NCBI RefSeq assembly: GCF_021134715.1
Contig: NC_060023.1
Span: 5,456,001 to 5,520,000, forward strand
Source of the DNA: Daphnia pulex
Taxonomy: Eukaryota; Arthropoda; Branchiopoda; Diplostraca; Daphniidae
Reading direction: 5' to 3'
Length of the DNA: 64,000 nucleotides
Shown here: positions 45,662-57,766 of the stretch, in pieces
Layout: every line of letters starts with the position of its first letter
Numbering within the stretch: position 1 is the stretch's first letter
Translations under genes and position numbers: made by a program
Notes under the pieces: model-generated
The model's database searches: none
What the model was told of the DNA's origin: nothing
The model's input: only the letters and a program-made list of their open reading frames with translations

Positions 45662-46363
45662 ATGCTAATGTATCAGTTCTTTTGGTTTGGTGATGAAATT
45701 GAGGATTTTATATTCAAAGGTGTCAACATCTCAGGATGGAAAGGTTGTTTTTATTCTATACACAGCTTATATTTCTGTGAAGTTATTGCTAATTCCATTT
45801 TCATCAGGTATGCTTATTACATGTATAGCAACAGCTCTATTGGCCTTTCTATTTTTCACAGTAACGTTTTGTAAAGAAATGTTCCATTCCAGCATTGATG
45901 CCCAACATCAAGGCCAAGCATTTGTGAGAGATGCACAAATTTTGCAAGTATTTAAATGCACTTCCACTAATATACCCAAACTTCATTGTTACTAATGATC
46001 ACTACAATTTTAAATTTATAGATTTGGACATCTTCATGGAAAATGCATGTCTTTCAATCCATTGCAAGCTTCATTCAAATCACTTTGGGCTACTTTGTTA
46101 TGTTGATAGTTATGAGTTTCAATGTTTACTTGATGATGGCAGTTATTATAGGAAGTACATCTGGGTTTTTTCTATTAAACCCATTGCTTCTGAAGAAACG
46201 TAGCATCTTGAATCCCCCACACATACTTGTTAAGTGTCAAGCAGAAGAATGTGGTTCATTAATTGATGGAGAGCAAGTCGAGACCCAAAGAGTTGGAAAT
46301 TCCATAGACAACAGTAAAGCAAGTAATCAACTTATTGTTTCAGCCAGTATTAAACCCAGTTGA
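45662..46363 (+). CDS. Ctr-family copper transporter (SLC31)
   Basis: Ctr proteins form trimers that import Cu(I) across the plasma membrane or release it from endolysosomes. Exons 45662-45743, 45808-45947 and 46022-46363 join in phase and give 187 residues. The ectodomain is very short (MLMYQFFWFGDE, then FKGVNISGWKG). TM1 is GMLITCIATALLAFLFFTVT. TM2 carries the MxxxM copper motif in YFVMLIVMSFNVYL. TM3 carries the GxxxG trimer-packing motif in AVIIGSTSGFFL. The usual Met/His-rich extracellular repeats are absent, as in SLC31A2-type members, and the cytoplasmic tail is long and polar instead of ending in HCH. Whether this is a Ctr1 or Ctr2 type cannot be decided here. The stop is 119 bp from the convergent AP3M stop. 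Confidence 0.9.
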
Positions 46364-46482
46364 ATTTCATCAATATATCAAGTTAATTCAATTGAATATA
46401 AGTAACATTTATTCCTGTGTAAGCAATACAATCAATATGGTTATAATGTACCATGGCTAGACATTTTCTTGTGATTATTATA

Positions 46483-49067
46483 TTACATTCGAATCTGAAA
46501 ATTGCCTGCTTTGGTGAGATATTTTACTCCTTTAAACGGTTTATAGTTTTCTCCGAACATGTCCAAACGATGAACTTTTAGACCAGAAATGGCTATTTGA
46601 GTTAACGTAAATTGGACCTGTATCGCAATTAATGGATGAAACGTAAAGTTATTGCATTGAAATTTGAAAACTAGTAATTAACAAAATGTCACGTTCTGAA
46701 TGAATAAATAGTTATGAATTAAAAAAAAGGTTTACTATCGGACGTTAATCGACAAATTAATTTTAATTCATGATACACTAAATTTAAATTATTACTTCCA
46801 ATTTAGAAAGGACAAAATAAAATCTCTTATATAAAAATTAAAATTCCTATTCAGTTTTTATCCAGGCGAAAAACAAGAGCAAGAGAAGTTTAAATTCACG
46901 ATATTTTTTTAAGGCGATATTTTTATAAGATTTCGTTGCAAGCCTTTAGATTTCAAATCTTTAGTTTTATCTATCTGATGAATGATGGAAATAGCTCTTC
47001 GCATTGCTGCATTCTGACTGAAACGAGATAATTTAAGCATGTTTCGCAAATCGGAATTTCTCGTAGGGAAAAAGGGTTGAGAGATCCCAAGATCCATCAA
47101 AAAGATTATGTATAAAAGATGTGTCACCCTTCTGATCTAATTGATATAGCCATTGCTTATGAACGGGTGAATTTGATGGAAGTAAAATTATTACACGAAA
47201 TCGTCGTAAACTCGTAATCTTTTACGCTAGGTATGGAATGAAGATAAATAATGAACTTACATTGACCGAGGGCGTAGACTGCAATATCACTGCACCGCTT
47301 TGAATGTGAATTTGCCCTCTCATGTTTGGCAATTTTGAAGGGTCAATCTTACCTACATCCCATAACAAAATTTTCGTAACGGGATCAAAAGTTGCACGAC
47401 CTTGATTAACTGTTACAGTGCAGTTCAGAATAAATTTGGGCATTGGAATGCTCAATTGTAGGTTTTCCACCTATTTAAATAATAATAAGTAAGCAAGATT
47501 GAAATATACACACATTTTTAAGACCGTACCACTCGCCCCATAGTCTGACGTGGACCAACAGTGATTTCGATTTTCCCTGTTTGCGATTGGCTATTTTCTT
47601 TTGGTAGGAAAAAATTATGCCTTATGTAAATGGGAATGGCAACTGCACTTTGGCAGCCGACATGGTAGGTCATTAAACAGAAACTCCCATCAGGTGGAAC
47701 GAAAGACAAAATTCGCTCGTTTTCCCATCGTTTTAGACGCACGCATGGATGGAAACTGACATCATCCATAAGGCGAGGGTTTATGAAACTCAGAGTTAAA
47801 TCGGGAGTTCCACTATGTTGTTTTAAATTTATTAGGTTTATGACTACAATAATAAGAGCAAAAATTTAATGTTACCTTAGGCGGACACAGCATTCGATCT
47901 TACCTAAATAATTTGAGAGTAATGGCAATATTCATCATTTAGTTTCTAAATCCCTAATAAATTCAATACCTGCTATTTCAGCAAACACAGTTGAACCTGT
48001 ATATTTGAAGAGAAAAGAAAAGTTAATTTTTATTTTGGTAACTTCATAAGAAAAATTTACTTACCTGTTTTATCAATTATAGCATCAACCTCTTCTATAA
48101 TATCAAAGTATGCCTCATTATTTGTATACTTTACATCTGCTCTTCTCCAAGGGACATTTGACAGCTGTCCAGATGGGAGAACCGAACTCACACTTGTCAA
48201 AAATTTTAAAATCTGGTTAGAACTTAGAATTCCAATATACTATTTGTTCAAATAATATTACATACTTTGATTTCCCAGTAACAGTATTAATCAAATTTCC
48301 AATGATATTAGGAGGTTTAATAAGTTCTTGTAAAATATTTGGCTCTGTGGCCAATGGATATCCATTGTCAAGAACTTCATCCAATAACTAATAATAACAA
48401 AATAAAATCTAAGAAATATTTCTTCTCTACAACATGAAACTCTGAGCATTATTCAACTCTATAATAATTTTTGTTATTCAAGAGTTACTTATTTCTTGAT
48501 GGAGGCAAAAATTTGTTATTAAAATTACCTCATACACAACCACATAATGTTCCTTGATGTTCGATTCATTACATTCAGTGAAGTATTTCTCAAGAATGTC
48601 AACAACAGTATGTAGAAATTCGATTACAAATAGTGGTGGAACTTCATGAAAAAAATGGCAAAAATAAGCTTATAAAGTAACTTGTAAATATTAGTAATTA
48701 ATATAAAATAAAATTCCACCTTCAGACATACAAACCGCAACAAAATATAAACCATTGCGGTATATGCTAATAAGATAGTGGTGCGGTGTTGCTATGACAC
48801 ATGGCACATCTTCATGGCCTTTGTTATCCTTTACCACCTACATTTTGAAACAGTGAAAAATCTTTAAGCTAATTTGTGATTAAAAAGAATCAATCAATGT
48901 TTTACTTAAGGAGAGAAAATCTAATAGTGCCAGCAAATGTTTTAAATACTAACTTGTCTTTGAGCTTCAAAAAAGTAATCCATGACTGTACGTGGGATTA
49001 TGCTTCTCCAATGTTTTTCCATAAAAACATCACCGGAATGATTGATGACAAAAAGTGAGTGAATCAT
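46483..49067 (-). CDS. AP3M1: AP-3 adaptor complex mu subunit
   Basis: Medium subunit of AP-3, which sorts cargo carrying YxxO signals to lysosomes and lysosome-related organelles (Drosophila carmine). Ten minus-strand exons agree in phase: 48954-49067, 48720-48837, 48529-48641, 48266-48387, 48065-48192, 47970-47996, 47876-47903, 47530-47812, 47261-47470 and 46483-46617, for 425 residues (human AP3M1 418). The N-terminal longin-like domain runs from MIHSLFVINHSGDVFMEKHW to about 140. The hinge has NVPWRRADVKYTNNEAYFD. The mu-homology domain carries LDNGYPLATEPNIL before it and LMDDVSFHPCVRLKRWENER, FDPVTKILLWDVGKI and MFGENYKPFKGVKYLTKAG. The last intron is long (643 bp) for this window. Whether the gene corresponds to vertebrate AP3M1 or AP3M2 is not meaningful for an invertebrate single gene. 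Confidence 0.97.
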
Positions 49068-49624
49068 TATTTTATAGAAAAATTAATCGAGGACCTAACT
49101 TTTTATAACTGAACAATTACCACCACTAGACACTGTAGACAGTCATACATACACATGCAAAGCGCAAAGCAGAAAATTTGACAGTAGAGACGAAGACGAT
49201 AGAGAAAACTGAGAAACTCACTGACGGAAACGGAGTGCGACAGCGACACTTCCTAGTGCCGTGCACACTAGACTTTTCTTCCATGTTCGTCTCTATCAAC
49301 GCCATCTGGTACAAGAAGTAAGTAGTGGAGTCCACACATTTTGAAAGAAGCAAATTTTTCTTGAACTTTGTCCTTTTTTAAGAATTACTTCTAATCACTA
49401 GTTTATCACTGTTCAAAACAGTATCCGTACGATTTTTTTCGTATCGTCGGCCGAATCGTACTGTATTCTTCAAAACCCTTCTGGCAAATATTTAAATTAA
49501 AAACTGATTTTATGGTTTTTTAGTAATCTGTTCATTTTCTTTATTTTAGCAACTTTCATTAAAAAATCGGGTTAGTTTTTCCTCTGGTTCTTCTTTAAAA
49601 CTAAAAAATATTATTTTTTCCCCT
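49068..49624. other. AP3M upstream region
   Basis: Probable promoter and 5' UTR of the AP-3 mu gene. A short minus-strand open frame at 49126-49353 is not supported as coding. No specific site was identified. Confidence 0.4.
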
Positions 49625-49950
49625 GGGGCCGTCCATAAATGACGTCACGCGCCAGAGGGGGGAGGGGGGGGGGGCATGATTCTGTGATGGTCTGTGATGG
49701 CAGGGGAGGGGGGAGATTCTTAAAGTGTGATGTCACAAACGCAAAATTTAAAAAAAAATGAAATCGAAAAAAATTCTGCGATTTTTTCACTTAAATGATC
49801 TCCTGATCTATAGTTTTTTTTTTTACTTAAATGTGATGCGAAGGGGTGTCAAAATTCAAGATAAAATGCTTTTCTTTAATTAATTATAGCCTAAAATTTC
49901 AGGGGGTTTAGCGATTTGTGACGTCATTTTGATGGGGGGAGATGGTTGCC

Positions 49951-50834
49951 ACCCGTTTCGGCACTTTTTTTGGCACTTTGAATTTTGGTGGTTTCGGCAC
50001 CAATTTTTTCCGTTTCGGCACTGCGATTGTATTTTTCGGCACCGCCACCAGAGGTGGTCCTAAGTATTGGTATTTCGATGCATGTTTTCTTAGCCTTTTT
50101 TGTCCGTTTCGGCACTATTATTGTCTGTTTCGGCACCGTGTATATATTGTGAAATTTTGCCCACTTTGTTCTTAGACGCTTTATTATCAAGTGCTATATA
50201 CATTTCTCAGATGTTAGATTATTTATTCATAAAGTTTATTTGCTCATTATCATTAGGGATGTCGATATATCGTCAATTTCAGATTTCAGGTGTATCGATA
50301 TCTTATATCTATATTTTAAGATATATCGCTGCTCAGTATCGGTAAAAATGAAAATTAGCGTGATCTGTTCTCGTACTTCTTTAGAATTGAACTGAGTTTC
50401 TTGGCGTGTAAGCATAGTATTCAGCTTGAGTGCGGGACATCCGGGTTTGAATCTCTGATATAATATAATTTATTAGAGGAAATTCATTTTATAACTAAGA
50501 TGCATATTTTATAACTAACCATGCAAAAATGAATGGTGTAATCGTAAGGTCGGAAATGAGATACATCTGTTTGTCTTATTTAGTAAATTTGGTACGATTT
50601 CTACTTCTAGATGACTTGAAAAATAATTTTTTGTTTTTGTGCCGAAACGGACACAGTTGGTGCCGAAAAAGACACAATTTGTGCCGAAACGGAGAATATT
50701 AGTGCCGAAACGGAAAGATTTTTTTAATGAACGAGGAGATTTTAAATACAAGGGGGGACCAAGCGTTTTATATGGGTGCCGAAAACGTCAAAATAGAAAG
50801 TGCCGAAAAAAGTGCCGAAACGGGTGGACACCGG
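49951..50834. mobile_element. Nested inverted structure with iterated GTTTCGGCAC motifs
   Basis: The ends CCACCCGTTTCGGCAC (left) and its inverse (right) face each other. The left 190 bp carry five copies of GTTTCGGCAC plus near copies (TTTTTCGGCAC, TTGGCAC). The right 190 bp carry the inverse, GTGCCGAAAC, four times plus near copies (GTGCCGAAAA). The centre has CGATATATCG-like palindromes (50255-50340) and a tRNA-like head. Such mirrored subterminal arrays usually serve as transposase binding sites. Confidence 0.7.
50405..50460 (+). repeat. tRNA-like segment
   Basis: GTGTAAGCATAGTATTCAGC followed by ACATCCGGGTTTGAATCTC resembles a degenerate A box and a good B box. A tRNA-derived repeat, not a functional tRNA. 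Confidence 0.4.
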
Positions 50835-51071
50835 GGAGATACATTTTTTGTGACAGTCTGTGACAGAAGGGGAGGGTGGAGTTGAAAAAACTGGGAAAAC
50901 CCGTGACGTCATTTATGACGGCCCCCGAATAAAAAAAAATAGGTTACTTTTCATCAGATTACAGATTCTGAAAGATCAAAAATTTTAAAATGAAAAAAGT
51001 GTTAATAGAAATCATCATGGTAGAAGAGCTGAAGAGGGGATGGTATGTTCAGTAATAGATTAGATGGGTCT

Positions 51072-51650
51072 TCAGTCCGGCTCGGCCGCTCGGAAGTTCT
51101 CGATGAAGGGAGACATTTTTAGATCGATGGGGAGGCTGTTCCAAATCCGGGGCGCTGCGTAAGGGAAACGATTCCCATACGCCCCCGATAGCGTCACCGG
51201 AACCTCCATATCACGTGAGATCTCACTATAATTCCTGAGGCGACGATTAACAGACCTTGGGGATACAAGTTTACATAGATACGATGGGGCAGTACCATTG
51301 ACACACTGATAGGCCAAGACAGCAATCTTGTACATCACACGCTGACGAATCGGGAGCCAATGAAGACTTTTCCGCTTGCTCGTAATGTGCTCACGCTTCC
51401 TAGTCTGAGTTACCAGACGGACAGCTGAATTCTGCACTAGTTGTAATTTGTCAAGAAGGTAATCCGGAAGGCCATAGAGCAGAGAGTTTCCGTAGTCAAG
51501 ATGGGGGATGACGAGGGCACAAACAATCTGGTTACAGGCGGCTGCGTCCAGAAATTTTCGAATGCGCGAAATGCAACGAAGATGATAGTACGCATTTCGG
51601 CAAGCGGTGTTCACACGGGAGCTCCATGTTCAAATGGGAGTCGACAATCA
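51072..51650 (-). pseudogene. 3' fragment of a non-LTR (CR1/jockey-like) reverse transcriptase ORF2
   Basis: The minus strand reads LGVIVDSHLNMEL, then after a one-base shift NTACRNAYYHLRCISRIRKF, ALVIPHLDYGNSLLYGLP, LQLVQNSAVRLVT, LHWLPIRQRVMYKI and PRIWNSLPIDLK before a stop. This is the conserved C-terminal part of ORF2 after the RT catalytic core (the DYGNxLxxGL and LHWLPIxxRxxYK blocks). The copy is 5'-truncated just upstream of LGVIVDSH, as expected for LINE insertions, and carries one frameshift. Confidence 0.88.
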
Positions 51651-54600
51651 CGCCCAAAATAGATAAGAAAGATATAGAAGATAGAAATAAAATCGATACA
51701 TAAAGAAAGACTGAGGTGGGATGAAGAATGAGAGTGCGGTATGTTTTATGAGACTATTGGTGGCTTGGCCAGCCGGCGAGACTTCTTGATGAATCTGATC
51801 ATGCTAGCCCAAAGGGGATCAGATTGACTGATGGCGGACAGTGTAGGCGAGTCCAAATCGTTGGAGCTAGAATGAAATCCGTCCATTGTGAGTTGAAGAT
51901 CGGACAGGAGAAAAGGAAATGTTGGACCGATTAAATGGCAGCTCCACATGATCAAATTGGGTGCTGGATGAATTTCATACGATGTTGATGGCAGTTTAGG
52001 CGAGAGTGTTGACCTGTCAGAATCTGGATCGTAAGATGGCTGATGTCCATGTTGTGTAGGGCATGAGCAGCGAATATGTCGGGTAAAAATAATCTGGTGA
52101 TAGCTCCTGCTGGATTTATTGTGATGTTCCTGGAACATTACCTCATTCAGCCATAATTCTAAAAATACTAATGCGTATACAGATTCATATGAATTAGATT
52201 TAGAATAATAAGTGATGAAATAATTTAACAGCAAATTTGATGATTGATCAAATGTTTTTTTTTATTAGAGGGAAAAATGCATTCATTTTCTTCTCTGCAC
52301 TACTACTACTGTATATTGCTTCTTATTTCAGAAATAATATCCCCTGCGGAAGAAAAAAATCTTTTAAGAAGGAACAGGGTATTACAGGTAGCAGGGATTA
52401 CAAAAAAAGAAAAAAAAAGGAAACGACATCAATGAAAGTAAGTAAACAACCGGTCCTTTTTTGTTGATACTCAAAATAAAGGGGATCAGAATTCCGGGGC
52501 AGGTATGGTTTAGTTAAATATTCATTAATGTTTACGATGATGCTGCATGTTGTTGTGGAGGAATCACCAGTCCTTTGAGTCCTCTGCAATCTTTTAAACA
52601 CGAGGAAAGTGCAGTTCCAGCGCGTGCTGACAAGCTGGAATTTGGGTTGAAGCCAATCGCGCATTAAGTTGGAAAAGTTAAGTTGGAAGAAAATAGTGCA
52701 TTTTGATGGAAATATGTTAAGATATTTCTACATTTCATAGGAATTTATATTAAAAAATATATACCCTACAGGGTATATATTATTTAATTATTTCTACAAA
52801 GCGCACATAAATAACCGCTCTAGAAGAGTGGATGTGCGGAGCTAAACGCTAAAATAGCGTACGGAAGAGCGGATAGAGCTAGAATAGTGAACGGGCGACG
52901 TTAAGCGCTAGTATAGCATAAAATAGAATAGCGCATGTGCATCTAAGACCGTGAACACATGTTATTATTTATATAATATCGTAAAATCATTAATTAAAGT
53001 TAAATTCATAGCCTCGTGGTTACAAGGGTACAAGCCGCAAACCCTTAAACCACTTTGACCATACTTCAGTGACAAAATATGAAATACTTGATGCAGTGGG
53101 CCACGTTTCTCATTGATACTTGATTTTGGAGTTGCTGGCTTGCCCACTCATTAACTTTGATTTGCCTCGTCACAAATTATATAACAATTATCCACATTTT
53201 TTTCGTAATAAAAGTTCTAACACAGGAGGCATTTTATCTTTAACCATCCATGTTTGAAACCGTTCTTATGGTTGGACAACACAGGCAAAATCAATCAAGA
53301 AGCAGAAATCATGGCTAAAACCAAAACACCTGACTTTTATGTCAGCTTCAGTAGACGAGAATCATGCCCCTTCTTCCCATGCCAATACCCAAGCCAATCC
53401 TTTGTCCTTCCAGGAGAGATCAAGCCTGGAAATCTCATTGCAGTTGGGTCAACTAGATTCTTTGAATCTTATCTTTGAATCTATCTTTGAAATAAAGCTG
53501 GAATACTTGAAAAAACAAATTTATGTCATGAGAATATATTTTCTGCTATCGTTTTCATTCGAATTTCGAAATCGATTTCGAATCCCTTCTTTCATTCGAA
53601 GAAACAAGGGAACGAATACCATTGCAAAACATCATAACCATCATTCTCAAGTGATTTTGGAGGAAAAGAAAGAACCATCATTTAACCAAACATTTCAGAG
53701 GGACGTAACACAAAAAAATTTAGTACACGGGTTACAACCAAAAAAACACACGAAGACTTTCTAGAGTGAGAATTTTTAAAGATAATTGAATTTTTTAAGA
53801 TAATTTGTACAACGCGACTATTACTGAAAAAATGATTGCAGCAAAAGCGTAAAATTGTTCATATACAGAAACACATTGTAATTCTCCTCATTTTCTACGT
53901 CCTCCTAAAGAGTCACCTGATGGTTCTCAAACCTGCATAAGATACCCATCTCAGTAAGGTCAATAGAATATCTTTTGCGTAAATATGGCTTTTCACGTGT
54001 ATTTTTTATTTTCTGCAAACTTACCACCACAAGGGTAAAATCAAGAAGGACGACAAGGAGCCTTGAATACTTTTGTTGCAGCGAGAGAATTAAACAGTCA
54101 AGGAGGGGGGCGTAGGCCGATCAATTGCTTCTAATCGATGCACGGGTTTATTCGTCAATATAGAAAATGCACAGAGCACAAAACGCAAAATTGCCTAGCA
54201 TCCACAATTAGGAGCTGGTCAATAAGGCAATCGTAGTCACAAAATGACACAAATCAAATCTAGGGCCTAATCCGGCCTAATCTCAGAGAATCAGATGGGA
54301 AATAGGGAGTCACAAGGTGAGAATTCACACCAATAGCACAGTAAAGAAAAAGAGTTGTCAATGGCTATACAAGCCCTAAAATGACCAATGGCTACCTTCT
54401 GTCTCTGCCAAGACACTTAATTAAAACATCAGCTGTTCTCTACTGCACCGACAAGTGGCCCACCTGGCGGATTACTTAAATAAATCGATACTTCAGACTT
54501 AAACTAAAATGGGGACATGATTTAAAATGTACATTTAAAATTAAACATTCTTTTTCTCTGGAATAACTTTCGGCATTGGCCTAGAGTGGCACGGAATCTT

Positions 54601-55379
54601 CAATCTAATCAAACTGACGCCATTCGATAGAGCTCGTTAAACCGATTCGAATGGTATAATGGAAGTTTGTGCAAATGAACGCATCTTTGAGTAAATCGAC
54701 TTTAAAGTTTTTGGTTTACCGGGCTTCCGGCGTCCTTGGCCGCCCCTGAGCCCACCCCTGAGCCCACCCCTCGTCCCTTGAGGGATCATCCCCCTTTTTT
54801 TCGCGGTACCTGAGACCCTAAAAGGCTAAAAAATTTTGCCCGATACTGGAACCGAACTCTGAACCTTCATGTTTTCCGGCTGCTCTGACTGCGAGGATGA
54901 CGTTGTCATAGAGCTCTTTAAAAATCAACCTTGTTCCATTACACACACCCTGTCTGGAATTAATATTCTTTAAAACAATAACAATGGCTCCAATTTTGAG
55001 TTTTGACTCGTGTGGCAGTATTTATGATACATCAATGGCTTTAAGAAATTTGGTTGGGAAATTAACAACTTCTTCGGTATCTTCTGGTGAAATTTAGTCC
55101 ATACTCTTGTAGGTTTTCAAATTAACAGGCATCTAATGGACGATTGAATTGTTTATTTTCAAACAATCTTGATTTTTTACAAGGAAGTGTGTGGTTCGCA
55201 ATACTCTCCGCGAGGTCTGTTCATTTAAAAAATGTAAAAAGTTGATTGATTCTATGTTATGAATAAAGTCTTGCATGCAATACCAAGATCGAGAAGACGC
55301 AATCAAAAACGTCTGAATAAGTTACTCTAATTTTTTATCCAATATGACAAATCCTACGGAATTTCGCATTGAAGGAATC
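51651..55379. other. Repeat-rich stretch without a recognised gene
   Basis: A minus-strand open frame of 162 codons (51746-52234) has no recognisable domain. Other open frames (52237-52467, 53254-53478, 53339-53764) are also unassigned. 52845-52940 contains an imperfect short repeat of AGAGCGGAT / GCGTACGG units (TAGAAGAG, TAGAATAG, AATAGCG). Possible tRNA-like segments lie at 52998-53045 and 54840-54905. No splice-supported gene could be built. Confidence 0.4.
54720..54910 (-). repeat. tRNA-derived SINE-like repeat
   Basis: On the minus strand TCATCCTCGCAGTCAGAGCA resembles an A box, and AGAGTTCGGTTCCAGTA a B box. It is followed by a GC-rich body with a short tandem (GGGTGGGCTCAG) repeated twice. 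A tRNA head joined to an unrelated body is the usual SINE layout. Confidence 0.5.
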
Positions 55380-55452
55380 CTAGTAAACGTAAATATTGTA
55401 TTTGATTTGATTGACCCTTTTTAAGTGTCTTACCGAGGAAAAGTCTAATTTC

Positions 55453-55851
55453 CTAGTTTGATGAGCGAGCAAGCTCTTGACTACCAGCCACGGTCCGCAT
55501 ATTTTGATAAAGTTTAATTTGGTGGAAACTGTGCCAAGTTTGGCAAGTGTTGATCGTCGTTGCAACCAATTTAACTTTATTGCCATGCCTGACAACCGAT
55601 AGATACTGACGAAAATCCCCTCCCAGTAGAGAAACTTTGTTTCCGTAAGGCAAATTGTCTCTTGTAACTTTCTGAAGTATCTTTTCTATTGCCTTTAGAG
55701 CGAAAATCATGGTTGCTTCCTTGCAGATTATTAGGCTTGCTTCGAGAATCAATTTTGCGCTGTTGCTATGTTCTTCTAGTTCTGATGTTTTGGTTTCAGT
55801 AAAGTGCGGATAGATTTTAAATTTGGAATGATAAGTGGCTTTGCTCGTCAA
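55453..55851 (-). pseudogene. Helitron helicase fragment
   Basis: Pif1-like helicase motifs: LILEASLIICKEATM corresponds to the Walker B region, which in active copies has a WDEA-type acid, here changed to CKEA. VSLLGGDFRQYLSVVRHG is the conserved GGDFRQ motif. The nucleotide-binding Walker A part and the C-terminal helicase motifs are not recognisable. Confidence 0.75.
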
Positions 55852-56291
55852 AAGCGATTCCAGTCGATTCCACCGAGATCACATTTTTCTCTTTACCTTC
55901 CAAGACGTTGATGAGAGTGTCGTACGAAAAACGTCTTCCCAGTGCCGCTTGGAACGTGTAAGAAAAATTGACGGGCTGAATCAAGGGTTGGGTGCATTTA
56001 TGGCAAATTTTTCGAATGCTTTACGCTGGTGTAACGGAGCATTGCACTTAATTTATATTTGATTAATAATGTCATGCTGATTAATGTTTGTGAGCATTGT
56101 GGTTTTCCTAAACTTGCCTTATTGATCGTTTAGCGTTCTTATAAAGCAGGTATAAAGGATAGACGATTTCGAAGCACGTTACTTAACAATAATTATATTT
56201 CCGCACCTGTCATCGGTTGTAACTTGAGCGTTTCTATAGTTAGGCCGTGAAGTGAAAGACAGGAGAAACAACGACGTACTAAGAGTTTGAT

Positions 56292-56578
56292 ATCATGCTG
56301 AAGCCTGGCTGGAACTAAACCGCTTGGCGGCGCTGTGCGGTGGTAGGGCAGTTTTATTTTTGTGTTTACAACATTAGCAGAAGTTAGCTACTGTAGCAAA
56401 GTTTTATTGAATTTTCAACATAGCTTAAGTGAATTTCTTTTATGAAGAAGTGAATTTATGCTCTCGAAATGCCTATTTTAATCTTTTTTCCCTTCCCAGT
56501 TCCCACTGTTTTGCAAAACTGCCCTACCACCGCACAGCGCCGCCAAGCGGTTTAGTTCCAGCCAGGCTTCAGCATGAT
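56292..56578. mobile_element. MITE nested in the Helitron
   Basis: ATCATGCTGAAGCCTGGCTG at the left is mirrored at the right. The arms run about 60 bp (through GAACTAAACCGC, TTGGCGGCGCTG, TGCGGTGGTAGGGCAG) with almost no mismatch. The centre is AT-rich and non-coding. The near-identical arms suggest a recent insertion compared with the decayed host. Confidence 0.85.
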
Positions 56579-57571
56579 TTCAGATTTTGGTCTGTTAGCC
56601 ATATTCCATTGTTTCTCCTGTCATTCTTCTTCATGGTTAGGCGCCAACTACGTGGCAATAGAAACGTTTGGGTATTATATAATGATAAATAGTTAGCTGT
56701 GCCATTGTTGTATTGCCTGCCATTCGAGAGACTAGACTAGTTACTTTGCACATTTCTTCTTCCGATTATTGGTATGTACCCAGTTTTGATTATTTTTGTT
56801 AAGTACCAATACACAGCATTGTGGGAAATCACCTCATGCGAGTTCTCTTGTTCTTTGTGAGGTTCTGTTTTCTTTATTCGAAGAAACGAACCTTTACACT
56901 GGCATGTGTGAAATTTGGCCACCATTCTTTCCCAAATCAATCTTCTTTCTTGCCTTGTACACTCACTGTTTTCACCATTTTCGTTAGCAAACAGCCGATT
57001 AATAATTTGAAAATCTGGTAATGGCAGATTAAACTCTTCATCAATTTCGACTGTCTTGAATGCACTTGAGCGCCAGATTCTTCGCGATTTTCTCATCGTG
57101 TCCGCTTCTATTATAATACTCAATTATGTGACGAAGATTGCTTAAAAAAGAAGAAACGCGTTCGTCGGCAAACACAGAAAGCAAATGAGAACAAAAAGTT
57201 GCCTCAATTCCGCAGTCATTTGAAATGTGGCAACCTTCTGCATCACTCGTCCCCAAGTACTGTCGTCTTCGAGAAGGTTTCTTGAGATGGCGACAGCAAT
57301 GAAACACGATACATTTTATAGTGATTTAGAGAAACAATAATGTATATAAAGAGATTCAAAACTTACTTGATTGGATGCACAACACCGTCGTGAGTTTTTA
57401 GACTCTGAAAGTTTTGAGCCCCCAGAACCGTTCTATTTGCCGAATGCTTACAGATTAGATCCTTTAAATTACTTTGGTCTTTTTTTTGCGATGCTTTCAA
57501 CTATTTGGTACATTGGCCATCATCAATGCACGGTTATTTATCATTAAGATCTTTCCCACGCGGTCCATGAA

Positions 57572-57766
57572 TCATGTTAGATATGACGATTTCATAAATT
57601 CTGTTGGATGGGATTCCTTATCAGGAATTTCTGCACAAACAGTTTCGTCTATGTCGGCTGATGTTGTTGGAATGTTGGTTTGGTCGATCCAGATGAGCAT
57701 ATGGCAGTGAAGGAGACCACGCTTCTGGAATTCGATAACGTGGATTCTTGCAGTAACTCCACCCAA
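57572..57766 (-). pseudogene. Helitron Rep HUH-motif fragment
   Basis: RIHVIEFQKRGLLHCHMLIW contains the H-x-H of the HUH endonuclease (usually GLPHxHxLLW). The catalytic tyrosines that should follow lie outside this open frame and were not located. Confidence 0.75.

Larger units (their letters stand above)
49625..50926. mobile_element. 1.3-kb DNA transposon relic, outer inverted repeats
   Basis: GGGGCCGTCCATAAATGACG at the left is mirrored by a right end that reads, inverted, GGGGGCCGTCATAAATGACG, and continues GTCACG. Subterminal motifs (TCTGTGATGG near 49680, and TCTGTGACAG near 50856) add symmetry. This type of end (GGCCGTCCATAAA-TACGTCA) is widespread in animal genomes. No transposase is encoded. 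A second inverted-repeat structure is nested inside. Confidence 0.7.

Noticed and set aside
46909..47127. Minus-strand open frame inside AP3M
   Set aside because: It lies in the 643-bp last intron. The true last AP3M exon is at 46483-46617, where the conserved tail is found, and the open frame has no known domain.
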